Program-made: the position numbers and the translations under genes | From: Gracilaria gracilis | Lineage: Eukaryota > Rhodophyta > Florideophyceae > Gracilariales > Gracilariaceae | NCBI GenBank assembly: GCA_030374805.1 | Contig: JARGSG010000197.1 | Span: forward strand, 806,001 to 870,000 | Direction of reading: 5' to 3' | DNA length: 64,000 nucleotides | Notes under the pieces: generated by a model | Seen by the model: only the letters and a program-made list of their open reading frames with translations | The model's database searches: none | Told to the model about the DNA's origin: nothing | Part shown: positions 32,146-44,968 of the stretch, one piece after another | Position numbering within the stretch: position 1 is the first letter of the stretch | How the letters are laid out: every line of letters starts with the position of its first letter

Positions 32146-33729
32146 GGCCTTGGAAGGGAGTTCAAATTTCGGTTCGGGATCGGGGCGGTTGCCAACTCGG
32201 ATGTCGAAAGTAGGCCGTATCTATTTGGAATCAGAGTGCAAAGTATCCAAACGAAAAAGCGAAAATGCAAATGAGGGAACGATTCGTTTGGAAGGCAACA
32301 GGCGCGAGGCTGAAAGCGGGGTCCTTTATTTGACCGATACGTTTTGTACCGTGAACAAAATGTCTGGCACTGGGTTGGAACAGCTGAACTTGTGGACAGT
32401 TTTTCCCTACGGTAGTGCATCCGTACGTCCATTTCCGAAAGGAGAATCCGCTCTGAACTTGGAACTAGCGATGATTGCCAAGCAGCGGCTGAAGTCGAAG
32501 TTTAGCTCGTTTGTCTGTGGTGCAGTGATACAACGGATTTGAAATATGTTTGGTGGAAATCGATTGAGAATCCCTGGTACGTAGTTTGTTGCGCAGTGGG
32601 AAGCGTTCTACAACACCTGCACGTAAAAGTGAGAAGTCAGAGGTAGAGGATTAATAGGGCCAGTAGCCTAGCCCTCTTACAAACCGCACTTCAAACACGC
32701 AAATCCTATCGGAGCTGTTCATGATTCGTGAAGGTACGAGACGTGACTCACCTCACGTGAATTTCGAAAGCACCATGTTTGAGAGAGCTGAGCAACGCAA
32801 TTTCAGATCAAGGTGAAGTCAGGCGTCGACTGAATCGCTCAAGTTTGATAACCTGTTCCCTGATAACCTGTTCCCCGATGAGTTGGGAAAGTCATGGCCC
32901 CTGACCTTCATCATTGTGCATTTTCTGCCAGTATCAGCTCAAAATCATCCAATCTTAAGTGTCTAGAAGTTAAGACGGTTAACTCGTACTGAAAGTGCAC
33001 GAAGTTATAAGTAATTGCTTCGGATTGAGCGAGCACGTCGACGGGAGCACTTCGCGGCTTGTTGCATCAAAAGATGTTGAACGCGTTACATGGGAGGCCC
33101 CCCCCCCCCCCCCCCCTTCTTTGCATTGAGCGGGGCGAGTTTTGAATGCAAAACGTAAATATCACAAGTGCCAACAAACCATTCAACTCATGCAGCTTAA
33201 CTCTCTTCTCTCTCTTCAAAATCAACTACAATAGTTTCCGCCGTGACCGCAATTCATATCGCCGCGGCATTTTGCTGGACTGCATTAATTCAGCCTTAAG
33301 CATGTTTCGTACGTAGGGATATGTTTTTGTGCAACTTCCGAACGGCAATGCTTCTGACACCACAACTTTACAAGCACGGCCCGGTCATTTTCCTCCATTT
33401 GGGGTCCAAAAGCACTTCTCCTCTTCCCGCTCTTCCATCCAAAGCACCCTCACCGCTGGGTCAAACGCCCCCTCTCTGTCAAGCAATTCTTATCAAGGCG
33501 GCTGTAATCCACATGCCTCTCTTCATAAAGCCTCTCCTTTCAGCCTTCATTATGTACCTTCCAGCTTGTGCATTGTCCCTCGCAAGCCGATCGCCATTTA
33601 AGCTGCTTCTGCTCAGCACTACCATCCCCTCGACCACCCCTTCCTTCCCCGACCGTCTACCCCTAGCCCCTTCTACTTCACAATCGACTAAATTGTTTCT
33701 TCCTCACTTGAATATACTCACCGTACATC
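32146..33729. promoter_or_regulatory. Divergent upstream region of the BAH-protein gene (-) and cofilin (+)
   Basis: No convincing gene. Near 32850-32877 a 15-bp unit (TGATAACCTGTTCCC) is tandemly doubled. A run of 20 C lies at 33097-33116. From about 33410 to 33729 the cofilin leader is C/T-rich. CATAAAG at 33524-33530 is a weak TATA-like match about 200 bp before the cofilin ATG. Confidence 0.45.
33097..33116 (+). repeat. Poly(C) run, 20 bases
   Basis: An uninterrupted C run on the cofilin coding strand, 614 bp before its start codon. It resembles the runs at 10007 and 39893. Confidence 0.95.
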
Positions 33730-34167
33730 ATGGCCTCCGGAGTCGCAGTTGATGGCAAAGTTCTTACCACCTTCAAGGGAATCATGAGTCGTGAACACCG
33801 TGCTGCTATATTCAAGATTAATGACACCATGACCGAAGTTCAATTGGAAAAGACCGTTCCCATTGCTGAGGGCGCCCCTCAGCCTAACTGGGAGTCCTTC
33901 ATTAAGCAATTGCCCGACACTGACTGTCGTTTCATTGCGTATGATTTTGTCTATGAGCACCAGGGTGCCAACAAGAACCGTGTTTTGTTCATTCTATGGT
34001 CGCCCGAGGAGTCGAAGATCAAGTCCAAGATGATCTACGCTTCGTCCCAAGACGGTGTTGTCAATCATCTTGAAGGTGTCCAACGCTCCCTTCAAATCAA
34101 TGACAGAGATGATCTCCAATACATGACTATTTCTAAGAAGTTGGCGCAGCACACCGCTGGATACTAG
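33730..34167 (+). CDS. ADF/cofilin, 145 aa
   Basis: An intronless small ORF that covers a whole ADF-homology domain. Key features are an early serine/glycine start (MASGVAV), the central FIAYDFVYE strand, RVLFILWSPE, SKIKSKMIYASSQD (the long actin-binding helix region) and a short C-terminal stretch with LQYMTISKKL. Cofilin severs and depolymerises ADP-actin filaments. The serine at position 3 is in the place where cofilins are inhibited by phosphorylation. Length is typical (about 140 aa). The partner actin gene lies 7 kb to the left. The leader is C/T-rich, as for actin. Confidence 0.95.
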   Translation: MASGVAVDGKVLTTFKGIMSREHRAAIFKINDTMTEVQLEKTVPIAEGAPQPNWESFIKQLPDTDCRFIAYDFVYEHQGANKNRVLFILWSPEESKIKSKMIYASSQDGVVNHLEGVQRSLQINDRDDLQYMTISKKLAQHTAGY

Positions 34168-36125
34168 GTTTCTGGGGGCATGCCGGCAACCTTCGCTTCT
34201 TGATACAAACGAAATGTTTTGGAAACACCACGAAAGCTGAAGGGTCCTTTGATATTGCATGTTCATTAATTCGTGTTCAGGAGATGTGGTACTAGGTGCA
34301 GTAGGTCAAAGGTGTGCTTGTCGTTCACGGGGCTCTTTTCTTGAACGATTGTGAGATGCCGCCTCGATTGTTTCGTTGTTTGTCGCCGTAATTATAGTTG
34401 TGCCTATTAGCGCTATTAACTTCTTTTTCCATAGGCTGTACGATGTACTTTCTCACAACGATGCCTAAGCAAGTAAACAGATATATAGCTTGAATGACAT
34501 CATGACCGCTCATATGCCGAGGTACGTGATCATTGTGACAAGGGAGTGTCCTTACTGTGCTCCCAAGTTACCCATTCCGAAACCAAGGCGAAGGTAACAT
34601 CCGCACTGTTGCAAGCAACACCAACCGACAAAAGGAGTTGTTTTTCTTGCCTTTATGCTTTTCCTTCTCTCTCTCTTTCTCTCTCTCTCGTACAATGCAA
34701 GAAGGAAGGACAGCGCAAGTATTAGACATAGTGCTGATGCAATCGCGCTAGCTACCAATTGACGTTCGACAACCTCTTTGGGCAGGCTTGCCATGCCTCT
34801 AAAAGGTTACCATATTGTTTGGAAGTCACTGGACCAAAGAGGTCAGCGTTTCTTAAGATAATGTTAAAGTTGGATGCAGAAAAGCTGAGATCTAAGGGTT
34901 TCAGCATGTCTTCTCCTGTCCCTATTGTAATTGTTGTTGTTGTTGTTATTGTTGTTCTTAGTTTTCCAGTTCGCCCAAACGCTACTAGTCGTCGCATTCG
35001 CCCCAAGATTGTTCTTCAAATTACTCCTTCCAGCTTCCTTGTGGAATTTTGAGTTGCAGTAGACAACAATCTGCATACAAGTTTTAAACTTGGGCATCCT
35101 TGCTCATTTTCTTGTACCGGGAAAAAGCTTGGGAGTAAGTTCGAAGGAACTATAAGAAACTCTGAATTGCGTAATGTTGCACCAAGGCATGAGAACGGCT
35201 TTGTTAAGTTCCCCTGTTTGTATTGGATCGTATGATTCCCTATTTTCTTCTTCTTCCTTCTTCTTCGGCTTCAGCACTGTTGGGTTCAGAAGCTATATAG
35301 AAACGTTTTATGAACAAACTCTGGAAGTTGTTTTAGTCATCACTATATACTCCTACCATCGATGGAACCATTGGCGATGAGGAAACACGTATTGAACTAG
35401 AGGAAAAAACGGAACACCCTGATGTAATTAAGAGAACAACCACGCGGAGGTCAGAACCTTTTTACGATAATTCCCTACCCGTCTGTCCTCCCGTTGAACA
35501 GAACTTGAACCACTAACTGAGCGACGAAGAGTTGACTAGTCAGTGCCAACATAGGTTCTTCTTTCTTCTTAATGCGGGCATCATCCTTTAATTTTCTAGG
35601 TTGAGGTGAAAAGTTCTCTACTCTTTCTTCTTTTATCTCTATACGAAGGCCAGAAACCTTCACACGTGGGTTGTTGGCCTCTGGTGGGCCCTTTTTGTAC
35701 CGGGTCACTTCGCTCTGATGGCCTAAGCGTTCGGAGACAGACTCATTGCTTGGAAGCGAGTACCTTCACGAACTCTGTAGTAAGAACCAGCGTTGCAAGA
35801 CGCTATGGCCTTTAGGAGACTGAAGATATCATTCACCTCCCTTCAGAAAGGATTTCGAATCTTGGTCATGTACAAATTTGAGAAGCAATAGAAACCCTTG
35901 TTGTGTTTTGCGGGTGACGCTTTCTTGACCTCCTCCCCGTTGCTAAACTTAAACCAAGCATGGATGCCAATGCGACGACAATACAGCATGAAAAGCTGAA
36001 ATGCTCTTAGCACAGTTGTACCGGACACGTTCCGAACCTCCACCCAGCAGCTACGCATCAAAAGCTTCTGAAGTGCGAGTGCGGTACAAATGTCAAGAAG
36101 GACGTAGAACTTGTGCGAAGATAGT
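34168..36125. other. Gene-poor interval with microsatellites
   Basis: No gene is recognised. A CT-rich microsatellite lies at about 34667-34690 and a GTT-rich one at about 34924-34958. Short open frames on the minus strand at 35475-36061 could not be linked to any family. Confidence 0.5.
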
Positions 36126-36133
36126 TTTACGAT
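36126..36133. repeat. Left 8-bp target-site duplication (TTTACGAT)
   Basis: Identical to 36778-36785 and directly outside the left MITE end. Confidence 0.92.
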
Positions 36134-36777
36134 CAGGCCCGTATTTGTGACTGACTGACTAGTGTCAGAAAAGAATGACTAATGACTGACTGACTGCCAC
36201 TTTCACTGAACAGTCAGTCAGTGTAGTCAGTGAAAACAAACCCCTTGTAAACAATCGTATTTCCCCCAAAACATGTTACACGTGTAAAGAGAATATGTGG
36301 CACGTGTAAACACCTGCGTGCAGATGACAGCATCATCACACAGAGACATGAATCTTAGTATAAACCTTTCTGACGTTGATTAAACTGTTATTCGAACATC
36401 ACGCTACCGAATTGATCCCTTACACTCCTCTGTAGTGCAACTGACAAACTTAGGTTGTTCCTTTACTTGAACGATTTGGTTAGTACTAGAGTAAGGCAAG
36501 TATTTCACACAACTCCGCGAGAGTTTGAGTTGATATGTCTCTTCTTTTCATATAGTTGCCGACCCTTGCCGTCTTCTTGATAAAAAACACAAAGCCTATG
36601 AATATGCTATCTGAGTCACGAATGTGCCGTTTTCGAGCACTATCCTCTGTATTCAGTCATGAATGCCAACATGGTAGTTTGATGACTACTATTTGACTGA
36701 AATGACTGACTGGCTTAAAAATGCCATGACTACTGACTTTTGAGGTCGAGAAATCCGCAGTCACAAATACGGCCCTG
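36134..36777. mobile_element. Non-autonomous hAT-type MITE, 644 bp
   Basis: The left end CAGGCCCGTATTTGTGACTG (36134-36153) and the right end (complement of 36758-36777, CAGGGCCGTATTTGTGACTG) are inverted repeats with one mismatch in 20. They are flanked by identical 8-bp direct copies, TTTACGAT, at 36126-36133 and 36778-36785. An 8-bp duplication with CAGG ends is the hAT hallmark. Both subterminal regions are packed with TGACT and its complement (for example TGACTGACTGACT at the left). No transposase remains. It would rely on an hAT enzyme supplied in trans. Confidence 0.93.
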
Positions 36778-36785
36778 TTTACGAT
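36778..36785. repeat. Right 8-bp target-site duplication (TTTACGAT)
   Basis: Identical to 36126-36133 and directly outside the right MITE end. Confidence 0.92.
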
Positions 36786-39700
36786 GCCTCTTGGCAAAAC
36801 GCCGCCCGCCGAGAAAAACGCCCCTCGTTGGAATATTCGATTAGACAATCTCCGGCATAGGTAGCCAGCTTTCTTAATGAGAAAAAACTGTCTGTCTACA
36901 GCCTGTCTGGAGAGGAAGTGTTTCTTCAATCTAGAGAACTGAGGGTTGATGTCCCCACTAAAGAAGAAGGAGGGTACCAATCGTCATAATCTGTTGACTT
37001 TAAACGAGATATATCCATTGTTTGTTGCTCGTCTATAGGACAACGAGTGAATGTGCCTAGTAGTAATTAATGATAGCCAAAAGTGACGAAACTGTGGCAC
37101 TTCCCACCGCCCACCGCCCTTCTCTATGAGTGTCAAAAACAATGGACATATCATGCCATCGACATAATATAAAGGGAGCCGGTAATAACTGGTAAGCCCC
37201 TGCCCTTCTGCATATTTGGCATACTTGTAAATACCCGAAGGTATTGATGGCCCGCGCAGATGGGGTCGAGTTAGTAGTTATCAGGGATACCTCGGAGGAA
37301 CTTTAGGTAGGCCTTCACGCATTGGTCACTAGTTGTGCCCTCTCCCTCTCTCCTGTTCTATATCCGTTACATAGACATATACAGGTTTATGTTCAAGCTG
37401 TGACTCTCTCTCCATCTCCCTCATTCTATGAACACACAAGCCTCTATATTGTTTAAAGCGTTTGGCCTGCTGTTGTATACCTTCATCTTTCGTAGCAGAT
37501 ACGATCTAAGAGAAATTCAAGACGGAGTGTGTCCAACGAATAGCTGTGATAGTGCAACCTCGCCTTCACTCTGCCGCAGAGCTTTCTCCATGTTATCTGG
37601 ATGGCTACACCGCGTTTATTTCCAAATTGCCGCTTTGTTACTCTCGTATTGACTTCCTCAATCTCCCCCAGAACCATTACTTGCCTTTCCCAAGACATGT
37701 GCAATGCAGCTCTTCAATGGCCTGGAAGCCTGGCTTAATGTATTGTCAAGTGTGACAATCACGAAATCATGGTTAACTCGAAATTGCGCTTGGCATAGGC
37801 TTAAATTGGAATGCATCCCCGGTATCTATAGCTACACTGTACCTTCGTAACATTATGTACAAGGGTAGAGTATCGGATATCTGTGATTCATCGGTGACCG
37901 TCAGAAAAAAAATCGAGTAGGGCATACAGCATTCAGGACAACCTATAACTCTCTCAACTTTGGTTTGTTGTTTCTCCCACGAGCACCTAACGGTAACGTT
38001 CTACTGTACCAATATAGCAAAATAAAGTTGTGGTAAGTAAGATCATCATGACAAGACATAACTTAGTTATGCCGATTGAGGAACACCCGTTCCATTGCTG
38101 ACTGGCGTTTAAGACGTAGACTTGTGCAGATGCAACGCCCTAGTCGTGATCGGTTGATGATATCATAGACAATGAGAAAGCAGACCAGCTGACTTTGCTG
38201 TCAGTGTGGAGGATGCCACTGGAGCTAGACTTCTCTCCTTATAGTTTGAGATGCAGTAATGGGGGTTTGTAAGCTTTGGTGGCGCGGCGAGTTATGATTA
38301 CCAGAGCGAAACGAGGAAGCGATGCAAGGCTTCTCAGAGCGCGGGATTGAGATACCGAGACGACAGCGCTATGATGGCAGATGTTCGGAAGACGTTAGGT
38401 TGGATAGCTGAAACGATAGCTGATCCAAGCAGTAAAGATTTTCAACACTCAGTGAGGCGGGTGACATGGTTCGCGGAGGTTTGGTGGGCGATCAGAAGAA
38501 GCGTGGTAAGCAGCGTAAGCTCACAGCGTCGGAAGAGTGTATTACAAGGGTAGTATGTACGACATTCTCCGGATTGAATCACGGCAGAAGGAGATTTGAC
38601 ATGCAGGCTGCTTCTGGTGACTCACTAGAGGTGAGCAGAATGTGATCATGTCTCGCACAAAGTGAGCTGTGGCAGGATGTCACAAGTTGCTGAGCGCTTG
38701 TGAAGGTTTGGCAGCGTAGTGGTTACGTATAGCACATGAGATAAACTCGCGATTGGTTCGCAGACGTGGAGAAGGGAGCTTGGGCGAAGACGAAAAGCTC
38801 ACACAAGAAATTGGGGAAAGGTGAGCGCTGCGGGTAGATGTGTGGCGGAGAGAAACAGCGATCTCGAATGGAGCAAGCGTTGAACAGCGCGGCATCATGC
38901 CGCTATGAAAGCGGTGAGCAAGCTGAAAACAGCCAGGCGGCACGACATTCTCGCGAGAGCACGAGCACGAGCACGAGCACGGGCCCAGGCAGGGCGCTGA
39001 GTCAGCGACCCAGAGGCATGAGAGTGGGCGGCATAGAGGTGGAAGAAACGGGAGCCGCCAGCAGTTGTAAGTGAGAGCAACGTAGAGAGCGGCGGTATGG
39101 AGCCGGCACGACCTGACAGTGACGAATGGTCGGGGGCGGCCATCGGTGGCAGTGAACGCGCTGGCAGCGCCAGGGGGCGGCATCACATGACGCGATGAAT
39201 TCGCACCAGCGCCTCAGGCGGTGCGATTACATAGCGCGTCGTCAGCGGAGGCGGGGGCGGCGATGACAGGCGGCATTGGGGCGCGGCGGTTTCGACCACA
39301 CTGTAAGAGATGACGACGGCAACAAGGCGGATACCGCAGCGCGCCGTCAGCAGCGCTCGCCGCGGCGGGAGCCACACGCGCCGCCGCAGCCACGGGCGTG
39401 TGCGGGAAAGCGCTGTCGCCGGCGCACGGCGCCAACAGCGCGCGTCTGCGCCTCGAGGAGCAGCCATGTGCGACACATGTCATGAGCGCGCGCGCCGCGC
39501 CACTCGGCGTTGCCAACGGCGCTCGCACGCGTGACCCCGCGCGCACGCTCCTCTGCGCCGGCTCGCTGTCCAATGGGCGCGCGTCTTGTCCGCATGCCAC
39601 CAATGGCTGCCGCGCGCATGCGCGCGCTACGCGCCATGCGCGCGCGCCACCTGGCGCCACCCGCCACCCGCCCCGACCGGGGCGACCTGAACCCCCTGCA

Positions 39701-40161
39701 CGCGCCCCGCTCGCGGCCGTGCCGTGCGCGCGTGCCCCGGACGCGCTATGCCACCCTTCGCCGCTGGCACCCCGCTCCACTGCGCCACACCCCACACCCC
39801 CGCCCCCCCCCAGGCGTTGCCCGCTGTTGCCGCTACGTTATGCGTCGCGTGCGCAACGCTTTTGCCGTTCCCGCACACGACTCCTCCACCAACCCCCCCC
39901 CCCCCCCCCCCCCCCCCCCACCCCACCCTTCCCCCCCCTGCATTATTCCCCCCCTCCCCATTATTCCTCCCCTCCACCATCCGCGTATCGACGTTTCCGT
40001 TGCTGCCATATTCCGCGCTCCCCCATCCTTACTTCTTCCTTTCAACTTCGCCCCACCCGCTTCTCGCGTTGTGCCCGCCTCCCGCCCCAACACAATTTCC
40101 CCGTTTCCGTTCTTGAACTCCTTCCCTCCCCGCTGCGCCTCCGGCGCTTCCTCCTTCCGCC
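36786..40161. promoter_or_regulatory. Gene-poor interval leading into the kinase promoter
   Basis: 36786-38300 is AT-leaning with no gene seen. From about 38800 to 39800 the DNA becomes very GC- and CpG-rich. It contains a short hexamer tandem (GAGCAC, about 38957-38986). From about 39770 to the kinase ATG the plus strand is strongly C/T-rich, with a run of 27 C. Long open frames in the GC-rich part look like composition artefacts. Confidence 0.5.
39893..39919 (+). repeat. Poly(C) run, 27 bases
   Basis: Uninterrupted cytosines in the kinase leader, 243 bp before the ATG. This is the longest of the three poly(C) runs in the window. Confidence 0.95.
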
Positions 40162-43100
40162 ATGGCAAGCCGCGTCGGAAAATATCTTCTGTTTGAAACC
40201 CTTGGCGAGGGCGCCTTCGGCAAGTAAGTTGCACCATCTCTCCCCACGCCCATTCGAACCCAGCCGCCCACGTCTCTACATTGGCTCCATGCCCATCTTC
40301 TTCTTCTGAATCGCGTTTCCATTCTTCGATCAGCGGTTCTAACCAATCTCGTCTATACTATCTCATAATCTCTCTCCTCTCATCAGGGTCAAACTCGGCG
40401 TCCATGAAGAAACAGGAGAACAGGTTGCCGTCAAGATTATGGACAAGAGCGATATCAAGGCGCAGGAGATGACTATGAACGTGCGTCGTGAAATCGCCAT
40501 CATGAAGGCGCTCAAACACCGCAACATTGTCAATCTTCGCCAGGTCCTCACCAGCCACACCAAGCTCTACATCGTCATGGATCTCGTCACTGGTGGTGAG
40601 TTGTTCACCAAGATTCTCAGGGAGGGGAAATTACCGGAGAAGGTCGCTCGCCGCTATTTTCAACAGCTCGTGGACGGCATCGAGTACTGCCACAGGCGCG
40701 GCGTGTGTCATAGGGATCTCAAGCCGGAGAATCTTCTCATCGATGAGACTACTGGTGAACTCAAGATCACCGATTTTGGTTTGTCTGCCATGAAGGGCGC
40801 TAGCACCACGGAGGAACTTCTTCATACGCAGTGCGGTAGCCCGAATTATTGCGCGCCGGAAATTATTGCTCACCACAAACAAGGCTATAATGGAGCCAAA
40901 GTCGATGCCTGGTCTTGTGGTATAATATTATTCGCTCTACTCGCGGGCTTTTTGCCCTTCTACGACGAGAATACCAAAGTGCTCTATCGCATGATTCAGA
41001 AGGAAGACGTCAAGTTCCCCAAACGGTTTCCTGAGGACGCAAGAAATCTGATTCTCTGCCTTCTGCACAAAGATCCGGATAAGCGCTACACTCTTGCGGA
41101 TGTCAAGAAACATCGTTGGTTCGCTATTGATTATCAAGGTGATGACGCACTGTCCAAGGCTGGTGCAAGCCCGCCCGTCAGTCGCAGACGAAAACGCGGT
41201 CACGGTCGCAGTAAGAGCACTGATCAGGGTCCGCGCTCCCGCGAGCTTGAACCTCGAAGAAAGTCTGATAAGTCAGACGCTGGTAGTGCTTCTGGTAGCA
41301 CTTCTGAAGCTATCTCGGCCCAAATGGAAGCCTCTCCTGTCCCCCCTCAGCCAAGTGATCCTAATCACCATACCTCTTCCTCTTCGCATCGCCCACCAGT
41401 TCTACCTCCAATGCGCGTGCCACACAGAGCGGCTCAGCAGCCAATGCCTCCACTGCCTCCGCGAGTGCCGCCCCCTCCGCCCTACAGCGCTGTGCAACTA
41501 CCTCGGTCACCAGTGCGCGAGAAGGCCCCTGCGCCGCCTCCCATTCTACCTGTTGTTCCCGTCTCACACCAAGTCACTCCTTCACCACCGCCGGTTCCGC
41601 CATATAACGAGGCTGTTCGCCGCCACACAGCCCATGAACCTTTGCAGTCACAGCCACCCCTGCCTCCAGCGCAAATACCGCAGCCACCGAACCCTGCGGT
41701 TGGGCAGCGTACTACTATACCTGCCGTTCCGCAAACCGTTAGTGTTTCCGACTCAGGTCGTACCTCTGTGGTATCCGGCAATGCTCAACCAAACGAACGC
41801 ATACATACCTATCCGGTAGCGCCAGCATCTAATGGAGGTCACCATTCGGCAGCACCGCCACCACCGCCATTCCCAGCCCCGCATGAAGCTTCATCTGCTT
41901 CCGATATGCCTGCGACCAATCGGACGACAGTCGTTGCGAGCGCTCGGAATTCGATGCCCCAGTCCACTCCAAATGGAGTGTCAAGTGGTGAACCGGCATT
42001 CGTGCAGCTCGGGCCGCAAGATGCAAAGCCAAGTACTCGTCCTGTGTCCATGCCACCGTTGAATTCTGTATCCACCGAGAGTGCTGTGAGACAAGTGCAT
42101 ATGAGTAATAGAGAGTCCCCAGATGATCATAATACGCTGGATGAAACAGTTTTGCCGCCGAAACAAGCAGATATCAATGTGGGGGCGGTGTCCGCTACGC
42201 CGCCGACGGAAGATGTGGAAGTGCCAAGTGCAGAGGAAAAGATCACTGATCCATCTAGAAGCTCACCAACTTGGCACGCGAGAACGAAGTGGAACACTGT
42301 TCATATTGCACCTCCACCGTCATACCATACTATTGCACCCGTTTCAACACCTTCGAATTTGGCAGACGGCGACTCTTCGTGGATGAGGTTTCGTAGTTCT
42401 GGTAAAGAAGAGGCATCGAAGGTTCCTCCTAAACCTAAGCCTGTGGAGGAGAAACCTACGAAGCCAACGTCAGTTTCTTCGAATACTCCTGACGAAAAGG
42501 AAGCCGGTGATATCCAAGAAGAAGAAGAAGTTGAAAGGCCCCTCTCTATCGTTGAGCAACGCCGTAGAATGTATAACAAACTTGCGAATGAGTCGGATTC
42601 TCCGGCCCCGATCCCAGACACAAGCTTCAGGTCTTCTTCAGCAAAGTCTATGAGTACGTCATCGTCGAGACAGGAGTCGTCAAAACCACGGGCCCCACGA
42701 TACGATGATCGACCAGAGACATCGGCGATCAAAGGATATCCAACCTCTGCTGTGAGTGCGGAATCTAGTACTAGTCCTGATGAAAATCATCAAGATGTAA
42801 TACAAAACGAGCCGTTAGGCGAAGATGTTGGTGCAAGCTCCTTTTCTTCTCACCCCTGCGAAAACGGTCTTCCGGCACAGGTGTCGATTGAGTCCGCGGA
42901 ACAGGGTTCAACAACAAGACCCGAACCTGCTCCACTAACATCTGAAGCCTACGTTACGGCACAGAACCAACCCGAAGAATTGCCTTCGCAAGGGAATTCG
43001 AATGATGACGAAACCATTGAGAGCCAGGCTGGTCAAACCATTACTCAGACTCTGGTTTCAGCAGAAGAAGAACCAGAAATCCCGCTTAAGGAGCGACTTG

Positions 43101-44968
43101 CTGCCGCATTGGCAAGGTATCGGAGAATTTTCAAGCTCGGCAATAGCATTGGAATCACTTCTTCTCCGAGCTTCTCATCGAACAGGAATAGTTCACTACC
43201 ATCTGCAGACAGTGTAGAGGCTGCTCACGGAGATGGTCATGACAATTCAAGGAGTACTTTCTTTAATCGCGCCAAAGCTGTTACAGGAGCATGGGGCATC
43301 ATTCTCATTAAGAACCTTACTGAAGACAGCGATTCAGAAGATGAAGATCCCTTAGTGAAGGAGCATGAGCTTCAAGCGTTTAGTCGGCTTCTTGACTTCT
43401 GGGACAATCGCCGAGCAAGCGCCAGTCATGCAAGAAGTGGGGAAGTCATCCTGGATGACGAAGAAACATCACCATTATCTGAAGAGGACATTATTGACAT
43501 TCAGTCTCTGCTGCAAAAGCTTGAACCAAAGCAAATCGAAGATGACGTTAGTGAAATTGGAGATGAAGCTGGAGAAGTCGAGGGCGACACTGGGAATACT
43601 TCGACTATTCAAGAAGAACCAGGGGAGACCGAGGGGCGTGTAACTCATGGGAACCGTGTGGTTGGATTCGACCTACCCCACGAATCTCAAGTCGCTGAGG
43701 TTAAACCTAGTGTATCCTTCACCGAACCTGTAGTTATTGGTGCACCTTTGCGGGAGACACAAATTGTATCCTTTGGGGACGCTGCCAAAGAAGTGTCTGT
43801 CACAGCCCCTAGATTTGTTCCCCCACCTCCCCCGCCGCCGCCGCCGCCATCTAGGCCATCTAGATCGACAACTTCTATACCACCGCCACCTCCTCCACCG
43901 ACGCTGGTACCTTCACCACCGGCATCCCACAACACAGGTTCAGGGGTAGGGACATGGTCATCGAAGCCTGTCGCAACGCCCCCGCCCCCGCCCCCGCCCC
44001 CGCCTCCTCCTCCGTCTGTTTATTCGCGCAAGCCTGCTAATAATGTGAGGAACGCTATGGAGATGAATGGTGAGGCCGATGAGATCTCTTCACCGCATGT
44101 CGAAACTTCAAAAGTGAATGAGAAGTCTATGACAACACCGGGGGCAGGAAAAATAACCTTCCCGGATTTGGAAGTGCCTCCGTCATCAACAGCTCATGGA
44201 CAGAAAGTGAATGTCCCGCAACATCCCGAAAAAAGGCGTATGGTTGTATCAGAATCAACGTTGAGAGACCCTTTTAGACCGCAACCTCCTTCAGCTTACG
44301 CAAAAGTGTCCCGGCAGAGTGACGCTAGTTCTAGTGCCGTAGATCAAGAAATTGAGTCAAGGGTCCGACAGGATACTGATGCTGCGATAAAACGAGGAGG
44401 GCGTGCTCCACAGCGCTGGAATACCGAGAAAGGTGGAAAGAAGGTACGCCGTAAGAGTTCAACACATACTCCGGAGAAAGGCATCGACTACCGCCCCACG
44501 TTGCCAAGAGACTCGGATTCCATTGTAGATTCAAAACCTGGAACAGCAGACGGCCCGACGAGCAGCAAAATTGGTCATCGGAAATCGCCGTCTAGAGATG
44601 AACATGCAACGAGAGGTCTATTTACTCTTGGAATGTTCAATCGTCGTCGAAGTTCTGTCATGACGAGCTTTGAATCTGAGCTCGCTCCAGACCAGTGTAT
44701 GCTTGAACTTGGAAGGACTCTGATGGCAATGGATTGTGAAGTACTCATGAAGAGAGGAGAGACGAAGATGAAATGTGAAGCACCTTTAAGGAACGTTAAG
44801 CTCTCGCTCAGCATACTATGTACCCACCAGAATGGAGTTTCTAACGTTCAGTTCAGGAGAGGGAAACGGGACAGGTCGAACATAGACTCGAAAGAATTTT
44901 ACGACTTCTGCCAAATGGTTCAATATCGGTATCAAGAACGTATTAAGGCCTCCTCGAGGAGGACGTAG
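40162..44968 (+). CDS. AMPK/SnRK-family Ser/Thr kinase with polyproline tracts and KA1-like tail, 1547 aa
   Basis: Exon 1 is 40162-40223 and exon 2 is 40387-44968. The 163-bp intron (GTAAGT...CATCAG) splits the lysine codon of the glycine loop (GEGAFGK). The kinase domain (about 8-265) is complete: VAVKIMDK, CHRDLKPENLL, ITDFGLS, a TQCGSPNYCAPE activation segment and WSCGIILFALLAG. It is closest to CIPK/SnRK3, AMPK and Chk1-type kinases. A long disordered region follows with PxxP-rich stretches (about 320-470). Two dense polyproline blocks come near 1165-1190 and 1220-1232, of the kind that bind profilin, SH3 or WW domains. Residues about 1445-1540 resemble a KA1 domain (ELGRTLMAMDCEV, LSLSILCTHQNGVSNVQFRR), which binds acidic membranes or inhibits the kinase. 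No CIPK NAF motif was seen. The substrate is unknown. Confidence 0.88.

Noticed and set aside
32144-32542. Plus-strand open frame overlapping the start of the BAH gene
   Set aside because: No family match and overlaps a well-supported gene start on the other strand.
35475-36061. Two minus-strand open frames near the MITE
   Set aside because: No recognised domain, and no link to transposon proteins could be shown.
39398-40309. 303-codon open frame before the kinase
   Set aside because: Composition artefact of GC- and C-rich DNA. It runs through the poly(C) tract and kinase exon 1 in another frame.
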